A stretch of 64,000 nucleotides of DNA from NCBI RefSeq assembly GCF_949628265.1, contig NC_088786.1:21349681-21413680 (forward strand), written 5' to 3'. Below, piece by piece: positions 33,937 to 47,200 of this stretch. Below the pieces are notes generated by a model. The model saw only the letters and a list, made by a program, of their open reading frames with translations. It ran no database searches and had not been told where the DNA came from. The stretch comes from Cloeon dipterum. Taxonomy: Eukaryota; Arthropoda; Insecta; Ephemeroptera; Baetidae. The first letter of the stretch is position 1; every line of letters begins with the position of its first letter. The translations under genes were made by a program, and so were the position numbers.

Positions 33937-36900
33937 ATGCATTCGCTTCTTAGCTTATTAGTTACCTTTTGCACCTTAAATCTGGTTTTAACTTTCGAGA
34001 CTGCACATCTGAGCACTTTTCCACCCCCTTATTGGCTGCCAAACCACCATGTTCTCCAAAAAAGAAGTTTGGACACCAAAAAACTAATAGATGAAGAGAG
34101 CTGTGCCGATGACATCAAGCGCATTTGCGGTGTCCTTCCACCAGGCACAGATGACCTCACCGTCCTTGAGTGCATTCAGACCTACAAGGTAATTTCATCT
34201 TATTTTCTTCAAATCATTCGGCGCTAAATTTTGCTCAAAATTTCAGCCAGTTGACGGTTCAGAACTGAATGAGCAGTGTCAGCATTCCGTTTGGTCGCAC
34301 ACTGTCAGCTTGCTTGGAGACTCAGGTATCAAAGAGGCTACGCAGAGAGCTTGCTCCATTGAACTTGGTGAAATACTGTCGAAATGCGACAGCGACTCAG
34401 AAAACACTCTGGGCTGCTTGCTGGAACACAAAGATGAATTGCAGAGTGTCCCTTGCAAAGCTTTCATCCAGAGGATTGGTTACATAGCATTTTCCGACTA
34501 TAGACTTCTTCCAAAGCTGACAAACAAATGTCAGAAAGACATTGATAAGCACTCATGCGGACGTTTGCAGTCAGGATCGGTAATAATTTTAACTTCGAAA
34601 TATGCAGCGTTAATTTTTTAAAATTTTATTGTTACTCAGCTGTCGCAAGGAAAAACCTTGGCGTGTCTCCAAACGCACCTTGATGATTTGGATTCTGATT
34701 GCCACAGGCATGTGCTCAAAATTTCCGAGCAGCAGGCGGACGACATCAAACTCGACAGGCAACTCTTCCTTGCCTGCGCTGCTGACCTTAACACCCTGTG
34801 CCCGAATATTCCCACTGGCACAAGTCAAGCTTACAAATGTCTCATGCACCGGAGATTAGACAGAACTATGAGCAGGATGGTAGGCATTATTCAGTAAATG
34901 TAAAAATTCAGTAAATAATAACAATAATTCAACTCTAGTGTGCGGAACAGTTGGCTCGAAGGCAAAAGTTGATCTCTGCGGATTTCAAAGTCAGCAGGGG
35001 TTTAGCGAGAGCTTGCAAGGACGACATTAGGACCTACCATTGTCGCAGGGACGTTTCTGACGACAAAGACATCCGACTTTCTCAGATACTGCTGTGTCTT
35101 GAAGGAGCCATGCACAATGGTTAAATTATTTGCACCTTTGTTTTAAAACTGACAACTGACTCATTTCTAAAACGCAGGAAGTAAAGTGTCGCTTGATTGC
35201 CAGCAAGAAATGTTGGATCACAGGAAAATCTTGCTGGAGGACTTCCATCTCAGCCCTGAAATAGTTTCTGGCTGCGCTGAAGACATTAAGAAGTTTTGTG
35301 ATAACGGTGTTCAGGTCGGTGGAAAAACGATCCACTGCTTGATGGAGCACACAAGAGTCAAGAAGAAGAAGGAGAGAATCAGCCCACAGTGCCAGCGAGC
35401 TGTAACAAATTTAGCAGTAATTAACCCTCTTGAAAGTAAATTATATTTTTTGCCGCAGCTTGAAATGCTTGTCCAAGAAACTGACGCTGGGGAGGACTGG
35501 AGGGTAGACCCCATCTTGAGAGAAGCGTGCCAACCAGTGGTAGATGCTGAGTGCTCCAACGTCAGAGGCGGTGATGCAAGGTGAGATTGCTTCAGGGACC
35601 AGCAGGGTTTGCAAAAATCTGCATTTTTCAGGAAAAACCCACGTAGCAAAAACTTTGTAGTGATTTTTTTCTAAAAATTCATTTTTCTTAAGCAGATCAT
35701 TAATATTTTATGTTGGACAACCAAAAACGACTAAAAATTAATGCAAGGTCCCATTAATATCACAAAATAATGAGTTTTTGTAAATTAAATATAATTTTTT
35801 TTTTAGCAAAAATCAATCTTTTCGGACTAGCTATTACAGAAGAGCTATTTTTGCGCTTAAAACCAGTGATTTTTTTGCGCATTGGAAAAATCGCTAAATT
35901 TGCAATCCCTGGGAACCAGAAATCAGTTTATTTTCTTCTAGGGTGATCACCTGCCTGATGTCTCGTATTGGGACCAAGAATATGAGAGCCGCGTGCGAGG
36001 CAGCCCTCCTGCAGATCCAGTTCTTCGTCGCCCGTGACTACAAACTAGATCCGCCCCTCTATAGAGAGTGCCGAGAAGACGCGATCAAGAGCTGTCACGC
36101 CAAGAAATCGTGGTCTGACGACCCCAACCATATGGATCCGCAGAGAGGACCCCTTGTTCTCCCCTGCTTGTACAGACTCGCCAACCAAGATGACAATGCT
36201 GTGGTCAAGGTAAAGTTTTTTGGAAGCAACTGGCACAATTTTCACAACTTCTATGTAGCTGAAGTCGAGCTGCGAAGAGGAGTTGAGGAGAGTCATGCGC
36301 CAGAGAGCTGTGAGCGTGGACCTTGAGCCGGACGTGCAGGATAATTGTCTCGATGATTTGGCCTATCTGTGCCCTCTTAAAACTGGGCGTGGCGAGGAGA
36401 CCCAATGTCTGCAGGATAACCTTGATAAGTATGTTGACACACGGTATTTTTGCAGTTGCTGAACTCATTGAATTCTTGTCAGGTTAATTTCAAAATGCAA
36501 GGATGCAATTATTAATTTGACAGAACAGCAAGCAGAGCATATTGAGTTGAACCCTATCATTTCTGAAAATTGCGCTGAGGTTTTGAAAAAGCATTGCGAG
36601 GTACTTTGTTCATGTTCATATTGTGATTATTATTCAACTGTGTTTCTTTTTTAGCAAGAGATGAAGGATGGAAAGGACGAAGGAGATCTCATCGAATGCT
36701 TAATCAAGCATAAAAATGAACCAGAAGTGCGGCAAGAGCACTACAAGTGCAGAGCTGCTGTAGAGCATTTTCAACTAATCTCTATGAAGAATTACAAATT
36801 CACGTTTAAGTTTAAGCAGGCTTGTAAGCCATATGTCGCGAGGCATTGCTCATTGGCTATGTCAAAGTAAGTAAAAAAATTTGATCAAGTCAGAAGAATA

Positions 36901-38607
36901 ATTACTCTTGATGATGAGTTAGCAGATCTAATAATCTGATCATTTCAGAGCTGATGTGATCACGTGCTTGAGTGAAATAGTCAGGAATGCGACTCTGCTG
37001 GACCAGAAGCACGCCATCAGCAGGGATTGCCGTCAGCAGCTGAGAGCTCAGCTTTTGCAGCAGCACGAAAACATTGAGTTTGATCCCAAGCTGAAGGCAG
37101 CTTGTGGCAGAGACATTGAGGAGCATTGCAGTAATGTGGTTGCTGGTGGTGCTCAGGTGAGCGTAGCCAAATTTTACCCAGAGGAATAGTGTTTTTATTT
37201 GGCCCTATTTCTAGGTACTGGAATGCCTTCAAAAGGCGAGGAAAGTGCTCAGTCCTGTTTGCCACAAGTCGATTTTCAAAGTGGAGAGGCAGCAACTGAC
37301 TGACAGTGCTGTCGATTACGCTCTGTTGAATGGATGCCAACACGACATCAGCCACTTCTGCCATGACGTCTCTCTGTCCCAGGCGCTCGAGTGTCTCAAG
37401 GTACTCACAAAAATTAAATTATTTTGTAAAACTCATTCCATCTTGAACTCAGCAATACAAAAATGAGGCTGGGTTGGACCCCAAGTGCCGTGCGCTCATC
37501 CTACGCAGAATGGTGGAGCAGAGCGAAGACTACAGGCTCAACCCTGCCCTGCAGCAGTCGTGCCGGGCGGAAATCCGCAGCCTGTGCTCTGACGTCATTG
37601 CCCGGGAGCCAGCAGACCAAGAGCTCGAGGGAAAGGTCGTCAAATGTCTGAAGGGTAAATACAGGGAAAAGAAGCTCTCCGTGTCCTGTGCGCGTCAGAT
37701 AACAGAAATCATGCGAGAGGCAGCCCTGAATTACAAACTGAATCCAAGCTTGGCCAGATCCTGCAAGTCTGAGGTGAGAGTCGGAGTGCCACAGGGAAAG
37801 GAATTTAGATTAATTTTTTTTTCTTTAGATCAACAGTCAGTGCCGACCTTCCGGTGCTTCCAATGGCGATGAAGGGGGAGAGGCTTCTGAAGAGGATATT
37901 GAGGACGGAACTGGATCTGTTGAGGAGTGCCTCAAACAGCTGCTCAGCAAGAATAAAATCACCAGTCCTGCGTGTCGCCTGGAGGTCGCGTCGTTGGTCG
38001 AGGAGGAGAAAGTGGACATCCACACTGATCCACTGTTGCACCAGGCCTGCAAGGTCGACTTGGAGAAATTCTGCGCTGATGTTGTAGCTGGTGGAGGGAA
38101 ACGTAACATTGATTCATAAAATTTGCGATTCACTTCAACTAAATGATAACTTGCAGAAATTGAATGCCTTCAGTCGTATTTGCAAGACACCAGGAGAGTT
38201 TTGGAGCCAAAGTGCAAGAGCATGTTGTTGGGAAGAATGGCTATGTTCCGAAGTGCTGAAATGGTACGCTCCAAAATTTTTTTTCTCTTCACAAAACATT
38301 TCACTTCCAATTTTATTTTCTTTAAACCTTACCTCAAAATTTTAAAAAGATAACAAAAAATCTTATTTAATATTTTTTATTATGTTGAGTGTTGTTTTAT
38401 ACTATGGAGATTTTATAACTTGTGGAACAATGGGTTTTACAGATCATTGCACCAGAAAACATGCAAGAGCTCTACCAAAGTGTGGCCCACTCAAAAGAAA
38501 AGCATTTCTTCCTGGTTGTGTCCCTTGCGTTTTTCGGAACCATCTTCTTCTTTGGAATGTTCTGCGGCAGAGTGACTCGCCGGCACACGGCAATGAAAAA
38601 CAAGTAA
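33937..38607 (+). CDS. GLG1: Golgi apparatus protein 1 (MG160/ESL-1/CFR-1)
   Basis: Sixteen exons (33937-34188, 34247-34579, 34640-34879, 34939-35119, 35178-35416, 35459-35580, 35942-36209, 36259-36428, 36483-36600, 36655-36866, 36949-37156, 37215-37400, 37453-37773, 37829-38102, 38157-38263, 38443-38607) give 1131 residues, close to vertebrate GLG1. A signal peptide (residues 1-19) leads into a long lumenal region of about 16 cysteine-rich GLG1 repeats, recognisable by units such as CADDIKRICG, CLLEHKDEL, CGRDIEEHC and CRAEIRSLCSD. One transmembrane helix (FFLVVSLAFFGTIFFFGMF) precedes a short basic cytoplasmic tail (GRVTRRHTAMKNK). In vertebrates the protein sits in the Golgi and binds FGFs, E-selectin and TGF-beta precursors; ligands here are unknown. 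The exon at 37829 carries an acidic insert (GDEGGEASEEDIEDG). Confidence 0.97.
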
Positions 38608-39618
38608 AGTAAGTGGCTGTTACTGTCAATTCATAGAAGGCCCACTGCTTGATAAGATCACTCAGGCCAAAATCAAATTTATCTTCCAGGTTGATTGCTA
38701 TGTAATGGTATTATGTTTATTTAAAAAGTAGAATCTTAAAATTAATTTACTTTTTATGTAAGAGCAATACAGCGAAATAATATTTGAAACCCCTTGGTGC
38801 CATGAATCAACCTTAATATTATGTCAATCATATCAAGCCACTGGAGGCAACTGTAAAAATCAGCAGTGGGTCGTTCTAAAGATTGTGGTCTTGTCCTCGG
38901 ATTCTACTTGCAAAATTATTTTTATAGAGTATAATAAAAACATACACCTTTACTTTTCTTTGGAACTATATTGTGCGTTAGACTGAATTTTAAAGCTGGC
39001 GGAAGCTAGTAGAATCGGTGGACAAACCCCTCTGCGCCGGTTCACCAGACACTGATTTGGGGAACACGCCGTCTCTTGATTTTCAAAGACAATCAAACCT
39101 TTTGTTCCCTGGTGGATGGTGGCGCAGCGCACATTCAAAAGGCGCGTAAAACTGGCAAAAGAAAATTTGGTCGCAAAAGGCCTAGCGTGGATCAGCATTG
39201 TGTGCGAGCATACTTTTTTATTCTTGTTTTACGCACATCCTTTTCACTTGTGATAAAGAAATTATTCTTAATATAACATTAATGTGTGTTATGAGCCATA
39301 AAATTAATAAATGGAAAAATAACAATGATACTTATTAAATCCAACATTTTTTCAATTAAAAACAATTCTTTCCTTTTAATAACATACCTCTTTATTCTTC
39401 CAAATAGCTGCAAACCCTTTTGCATTATGTCAATGTCGGGGAAAGTGATGAAAATATTTTTCTTGCTTCATTGATTGATTTTGAATTCATGAACAACCTA
39501 TAGTTAGAGGAAAATGCTCCTTAACCCGCACAAAGGGTTTCATTCTCGTGTTGCTGCAGAAGTGGCTTTTCAGTACCGTTTCACGTGCGCTTCTGCTGTG
39601 CTCTGATTCGGGAACAAG
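38608..39618. other. convergent intergenic region GLG1/TDH
   Basis: Holds the GLG1 3' UTR with AATAAA at 38933-38938. An 82-codon minus-strand ATG frame at 39198-38950 has no recognisable domain and is left out. The TDH 3' UTR reads in from the right. Confidence 0.5.
38933..38938 (+). terminator. polyadenylation signal, GLG1
   Basis: AATAAA in GAGTATAATAAAAAC, about 325 bp after the GLG1 stop. It is the best candidate for the transcript end. Confidence 0.5.
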
Positions 39619-41993
<2,375 letters not shown>

Positions 41994-42277
41994 TTATCTC
42001 AATTAAAAAAGATACTCGTACTATATTAAGGGATGCTACTCAATGCAACGCAGACCATTTGCTAGCTGACGAGGGTTTAATACCCGAAACGGCTGTCCTA
42101 ATCACGGGTGTTTGGCGACAATGAATGTTTTGTGTTTTTTCTGGGACATTTTGGCACTTCCTTAAAATGTTTTTGAAAAATTCGCTTAACGTTTGTTTTT
42201 GATTATTTCTCAAATGGTCTGTGTTGCATTGAGTAGCATCCCTTAGTATAGTACGAGTATCTTTTTAATTGAGATAT
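41994..42277. mobile_element. MITE with about 65-bp terminal inverted repeats
   Basis: TATCTCAATTAAAAAAGATACTCG... at 41995 continues through GGGATGCTACTCAATGCAAC and CAGACCATTT to 42060. The reverse complement of 42212-42277 matches almost base for base. The 150-bp centre (CGAGGGTTTAATACCCG...) is noncoding. The outermost bases are next to TA, compatible with a Tc1/mariner-type TA target site, but the target duplication is not certain. Near-identical ends suggest fairly recent insertion. There is no transposase, so it would be nonautonomous. Confidence 0.85.
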
Positions 42278-44265
42278 TATGGAATGTTTTGGAGAAATTT
42301 TCGCTGACTTGTTTTAAATCCGACCAGTAAAAAATTGTTCTGCAGAAAGAATAAAAAACACGCAGAGAGAAATAACAGTAAAATTCCTATATGCGGTGGG
42401 CTGTTAATAAAAAATCTATTGTAGGTCATGAATATCCTCAAAACAACGTTGAAAGGTACATTTTTGTTACAAAATTATTGTTCACCTCCATAATTTTTAG
42501 AGCCCGCAATCAAAGTATTTTTAAGTGCTCAGGATATTGTTTACCAAAAGGTTCTAGGAGTCATAATTCATAATAATTGTTTCTCCTAACCCTGGAGGCA
42601 TCTCTCCTTCCCTACACGCGCCGCCCCCTGCGGATCTGTTGTTTTCTTGTTTTCGTGACCCTGGATACTTAATAATGGCTGTAAAAATCTTTTTTTTTCA
42701 CAACTATTATTTTCTTTTATGCTTGCCCTCATCAACGGACGTTTGGGGGGGAGCTCTTAAAAAGCATATCTTCAACCTTATTACAGCAACCCAAGTTCTT
42801 TTGAAACGAGGAAAAAATTTCCAAAATTTTATCGTACCATACCCCCACCCCTACTAAGAATTAGGTAAACTATATACAGTTAATTTACGGTCGTAATAAA
42901 TTAAGAAAAATGTGATGAGGAAACCCTCATATAAATCGATATTTTGTGATATTTTTTGACTATTCTTTGTAATAAAGGGAGTTGGAATTTTCGACAAACC
43001 TGTTTCGTTTGCCAATGCCAAACCTCGATATTCCGAGGGTTTTGAGAGGTGACCACACGCTCTCCCTCAACCAACCTCGTCGTCTGGATCTGGACCGTAA
43101 TAATTGACTTCGTAAAATACACGGTGTGCAGCTGCAAAAAATATACCCGCGGCGAAGGGGGATCGCATCGGAATAAAACGAACAAAGCGGCGGCTGCACC
43201 TGCACCTTTTACCAGTTCGAACTGGTTCTCAATCCTACATATTTTTTCTTCTCACAGTCTGGACGACACTTCCGCATGCTTTTAGCGAACATATAATTAT
43301 TACGTTAATGACCGGATTCTCCAATCCTCGTGCGGGCAGACGCAGAGACTAGGTTAAGTGAAGAATCCTCTTTTTTTTCTGTCGCGGTTAATAAGATTTT
43401 ACCCTGGCATCGCTTTGCAGCGCTGTTTCCCTGACTACACATTACAAATTTCCAGCCTCTAACCGCCACTGACTTGGCTCAATTTTTGCGACTTTTAGGG
43501 CATTGTAAAACGATAACTGGAGGGGCACAATTAAGGTATTACGTTTAATCAACTACTGCAGATAAGAAAAGGCTCATTTCCAGTCATAAACCTATTTTTT
43601 GTGGGTTTTAAACCCAAATCCCTCCAATAAAAATTTTGCTGCCCCTTTTCCTCCTTCAATCGGCTGAAGAACAATTTAAAAAGACCACATTCAAAAAGTG
43701 AAAGAAAAATGCGAATAAGAGGCACGATTCCTGACTCGGTGAGTGAAGACGAAATATTCCGGTCAACGTACCTGACAAAAAAGATTTATTTATGCCGTTC
43801 TGCCGAGCCAGCCAGCCGGTTGGAGAAGAGTGTGCACACTGTACTGTGCCGTGCGCGAGCTATATACAGTGGATCGATTCGGGCCAACCAGTGGTCTATT
43901 GGCTGGTGCAGAAGGCTCGTCTTGCTGACGTCACACTGTGCCCACGTCATTCCACGCGCTCCACAAGGGGACAGGTGTATTGGTTTACTGCCTGAACTTC
44001 TAATTTATCGTGTAGCCTTGGATTGTTTGTCTCTGTTGTTTGCGCTGAAATGGTAATTTCGGTAATTTCTCTCAGCTCTAATTTATTTACTCGCGGGTAT
44101 GATATTTTCAGCCTCGAGAGCTGCGTTTTTATCAGTTGGGGTTTTCGGGATTTTTTATTCATCGTAGCCTTTGACTTTTTGTGTTCAAGTTCAGTGTCGC
44201 AATAGCAAGAAAATTATCGGAAAAAAACGTTTGGTTGAAATATTATTTAATCATCAGAAGTTCGA
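42278..44265. other. intergenic with a promoter-like block
   Basis: No coding gene is supported. Bases 43800-43990 hold a TATA box and a perfect CRE (listed separately). Frames in this block (43709-44056 plus; 43185-42901 minus) have no recognisable domain or splice partners. Confidence 0.45.
43861..43933. promoter_or_regulatory. orphan promoter-like element: TATATA box and CRE
   Basis: TATATACA at 43861-43868 (also a TATATAG box on the minus strand, within CTGTATATAGC) lies near a full palindromic cAMP-response element TGACGTCA at 43926-43933, in a GC-richer island of about 200 bp. No plus-strand gene follows. On the minus strand the next gene is TDH, 2.5 kb away. Confidence 0.4.
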
Positions 44266-47200
44266 TTACAGCATCGTAATTGCGTCAAAATATGATTGAA
44301 TTGTGAGTGCTTTTTTTAATTCAGTTTCGTCGGTTTCTTCCAAAGCGAGGAATTCTACCTTGTAGGTGGCATTGGTAAAAACGAAACCGTTTTCTGAGAA
44401 TCTTCCTCTGATTTCCCTTGCGTCCAGCCAAACATACGGTGCTGGTTTGTTTGTTGATATTTCAATTTCAAAGAATGATTTGTAATAGGGGTCGTTCGCC
44501 ATATTCTTTTTGACAACTTCTAAAATCTAAATTTTTACAATTTTATTAATTACAATTATCAGAGTAGAATTCGATTACCTTCAAGTCAGGAATAGTACTA
44601 AAATTCACAGAGTTCAGCGTTTGAAGAGGATGAAAGTACGGTTCAGTTAATGCTTTTCCATCATTTTCCTTCAACTGCAGAGTCAAAAACGTATTCTCCA
44701 GTTTTGAATCGATTTGCAACAAGTGTTTTACGTCTCCTTCCAGTACAACTGCAGCACTTAGATTTCCCTAAGAACAAAAAATTAGCAACATCTCATCTTA
44801 GTTAAAATATAATTTAAACCAATATTCCAATGTTAATCTTCTTAATTTTCACAATTTCCAAACTTCCCCAATTATACGCTTTCACTTCGAGCTCAACATT
44901 TTGCAAATCTTCAAGCAAATCAGACACTGCATATACAGAGATGTGATCAAATCCTCTTTCATCGTCAACTGAAATCGCGACAGGTGCGAAAATTTTGGAC
45001 ATGTGGTAGTGCAGCATCTTCCACTTTCCTTCATGATCTGTAGAAATAAATTTAAATTTATTTGAGGGTTTTTAAAAACAAAAAAGGCACCGATCCCTCC
45101 CCAAGAGGGTGCAGCCCAGACATCATTCAGTTGCCAATACATGGAACCCATCGTGAGACCTTGACCAGAACTTGCATTGAAGAAATTGCGCAGCCTCCTG
45201 TGCTTCAAAGCTTCGAATCCAGTTCCAATCGATTGGGATATCTGCGTGGATCACTCGAATTGTAAAACTAATTTTCTTTCGTTTTTCATTCTGAACCTGT
45301 GATAAAAATATAAATTTGTCCAAATTTTTTGCTTCTCTGTATTTGGATTCACTAGATTTGGGCATGAGAATAGTGGACGTTTGTGTAAACACTCTTTGCG
45401 TTCCTCCAGCTTGATGCTGCCTTCTTGAGATAAATTTGCTATTGAAGTCATTTAAATCCTCTTCAATCGTCTCCTTCCGCCAATTGCTCAAAAAAGGAAA
45501 AGATTGGTAGCCGTATTCAGAGACAAAACGGGCTATGTCGTAAATGCCGGATTCCATCAAATCTTCATTGTAACCGTATTTGTAGACGTGAGCTATTGGA
45601 AAATTTATAGTTTTGCTGTCGCAATTTAAAATGGAAAAAGTTACTGTCGCCAAATATTCCGCTCCACGCCGATTCTTGGGGCAAATATCCGTCATTAATT
45701 GTCTTTAATCCGTTCGTAGGGCTTGAAACCACGAATGGAGTTACGAGATCTTCCTCAAGCACTAAATCCCTTATAACGTGGCCAAATAACTTGATGTAAT
45801 TCTTTTTCGCCTGCTCACTGGAATCCCACCTAAAAAACAATTATTTTGCTCTGTTTATCCCTGTCCTCTCGGACCGGGAAGGGCGCGCACTACACTAGCA
45901 CGAATGCTGAAACCCGGGTCCCAATAACACCGCGAACGGTTAACATGGGCGCACCAGGCCGCACAGGGACCCAGCCCACTCAAGGGCCACTTGCCTCCGC
46001 ACCGAGGACTGCATTGAAACGCTAAACATTCGTCCCGTGAAGCCAAATCACACATGCTGGAATGGTGCAAACCAGCAAGTAGCGAGTCGGCGCCGGTGCG
46101 CCTCCCAGCCCGTTGAGCAATTTGAGCATTTCGAGTCACTAAACTAACCACTTTTTGCCATCTCTGACATTGGGTAGCCAGTATTAGATCTCCCAACTGC
46201 TCAAATACTTCCCATATTGCTTTGACACTCCTGAGAGTGCCTTAACAATGCGAGCCAACGGGCTGGTCATGTTTTAGATAAACTCGTTCAATTTAATTTT
46301 TAGAACCTCGTCTGCTCAGCACAACTCGGGTGCGGATAACGATATCATGGGGCCCAAGTGGCCGCAGAGGAGCTTGGGCCCAATGTGGTCATCTTTTCGC
46401 CTCCCCGCACCGAGGTCTTTTATTAAAACGCCAGACATTTGTCCCTGAAGCCGCTGGAAAGGTGCGAAAACCAGCAAGTGGCGAGTCGGCGCCCGTGCGC
46501 CTCCCAGCCCGTTGAGCTATTTTAGCATTTTAATAATAGTCCCTTGATTGAAGTAAGGAGAGTAAAAGCTTGACTCTCCTTAGATTGAAGTGGATTGATA
46601 AAGGATGACAATTGAAAATATTTTGAATTGGATACAATAAGCAGTTGATCAATAAACAATTTGTTCTGCAGTTTGAAATAATCGAAATAATAAAAAAAAA
46701 ATTTGTTACAGTAAAAATTCAAATTTTAAAAAAAATCTGCAAAATTTACAGCACTTTCTTGGCAGATTTCGATTCCTCTAATCGAGATATCTGCCCAAAA
46801 GCGTATGAAACCTTTTAAGGGCACATTTTTGTTGTGAAATAAAATAAAATCTCAAATAAGGAGACAGTTCTCACAATTTTAAAAGCACGTCAACTTTGCA
46901 GTCACTTTTTTAAATTTACAGTGTAACTTATGTCAATTTTGGCTTGAACTGAATCCTAAGGGATGAGTTCTATTATACTGGAAACTAGCATATTCCAGGA
47001 TTCTGCAGTATCAATCCTCTTTTGCCATTACTTAAATGCTCAAAAATATCTCCCATTACCTTGTCACTCCTAGGAATGCCGTAACAATACGAGCCAACGG
47101 GCTGGATAGAATTTAAATTGCAATTACCAACTATCCTGAACGGCACCCTCCATCTCATTATTTCCCGCCCAGATCACGATGCAAGCATGGTGCTGCAGCC

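Noticed and set aside
38950-39198. 82-codon minus-strand ATG frame between GLG1 and TDH
   Set aside because: No recognisable domain and no supporting splice or polyadenylation features; it is probably chance within 3' flanking DNA.
43709-44056. 115-codon plus-strand frame starting with ATG
   Set aside because: It overlaps the promoter-like island, has no domain and lacks any splice partner; the composition looks noncoding.
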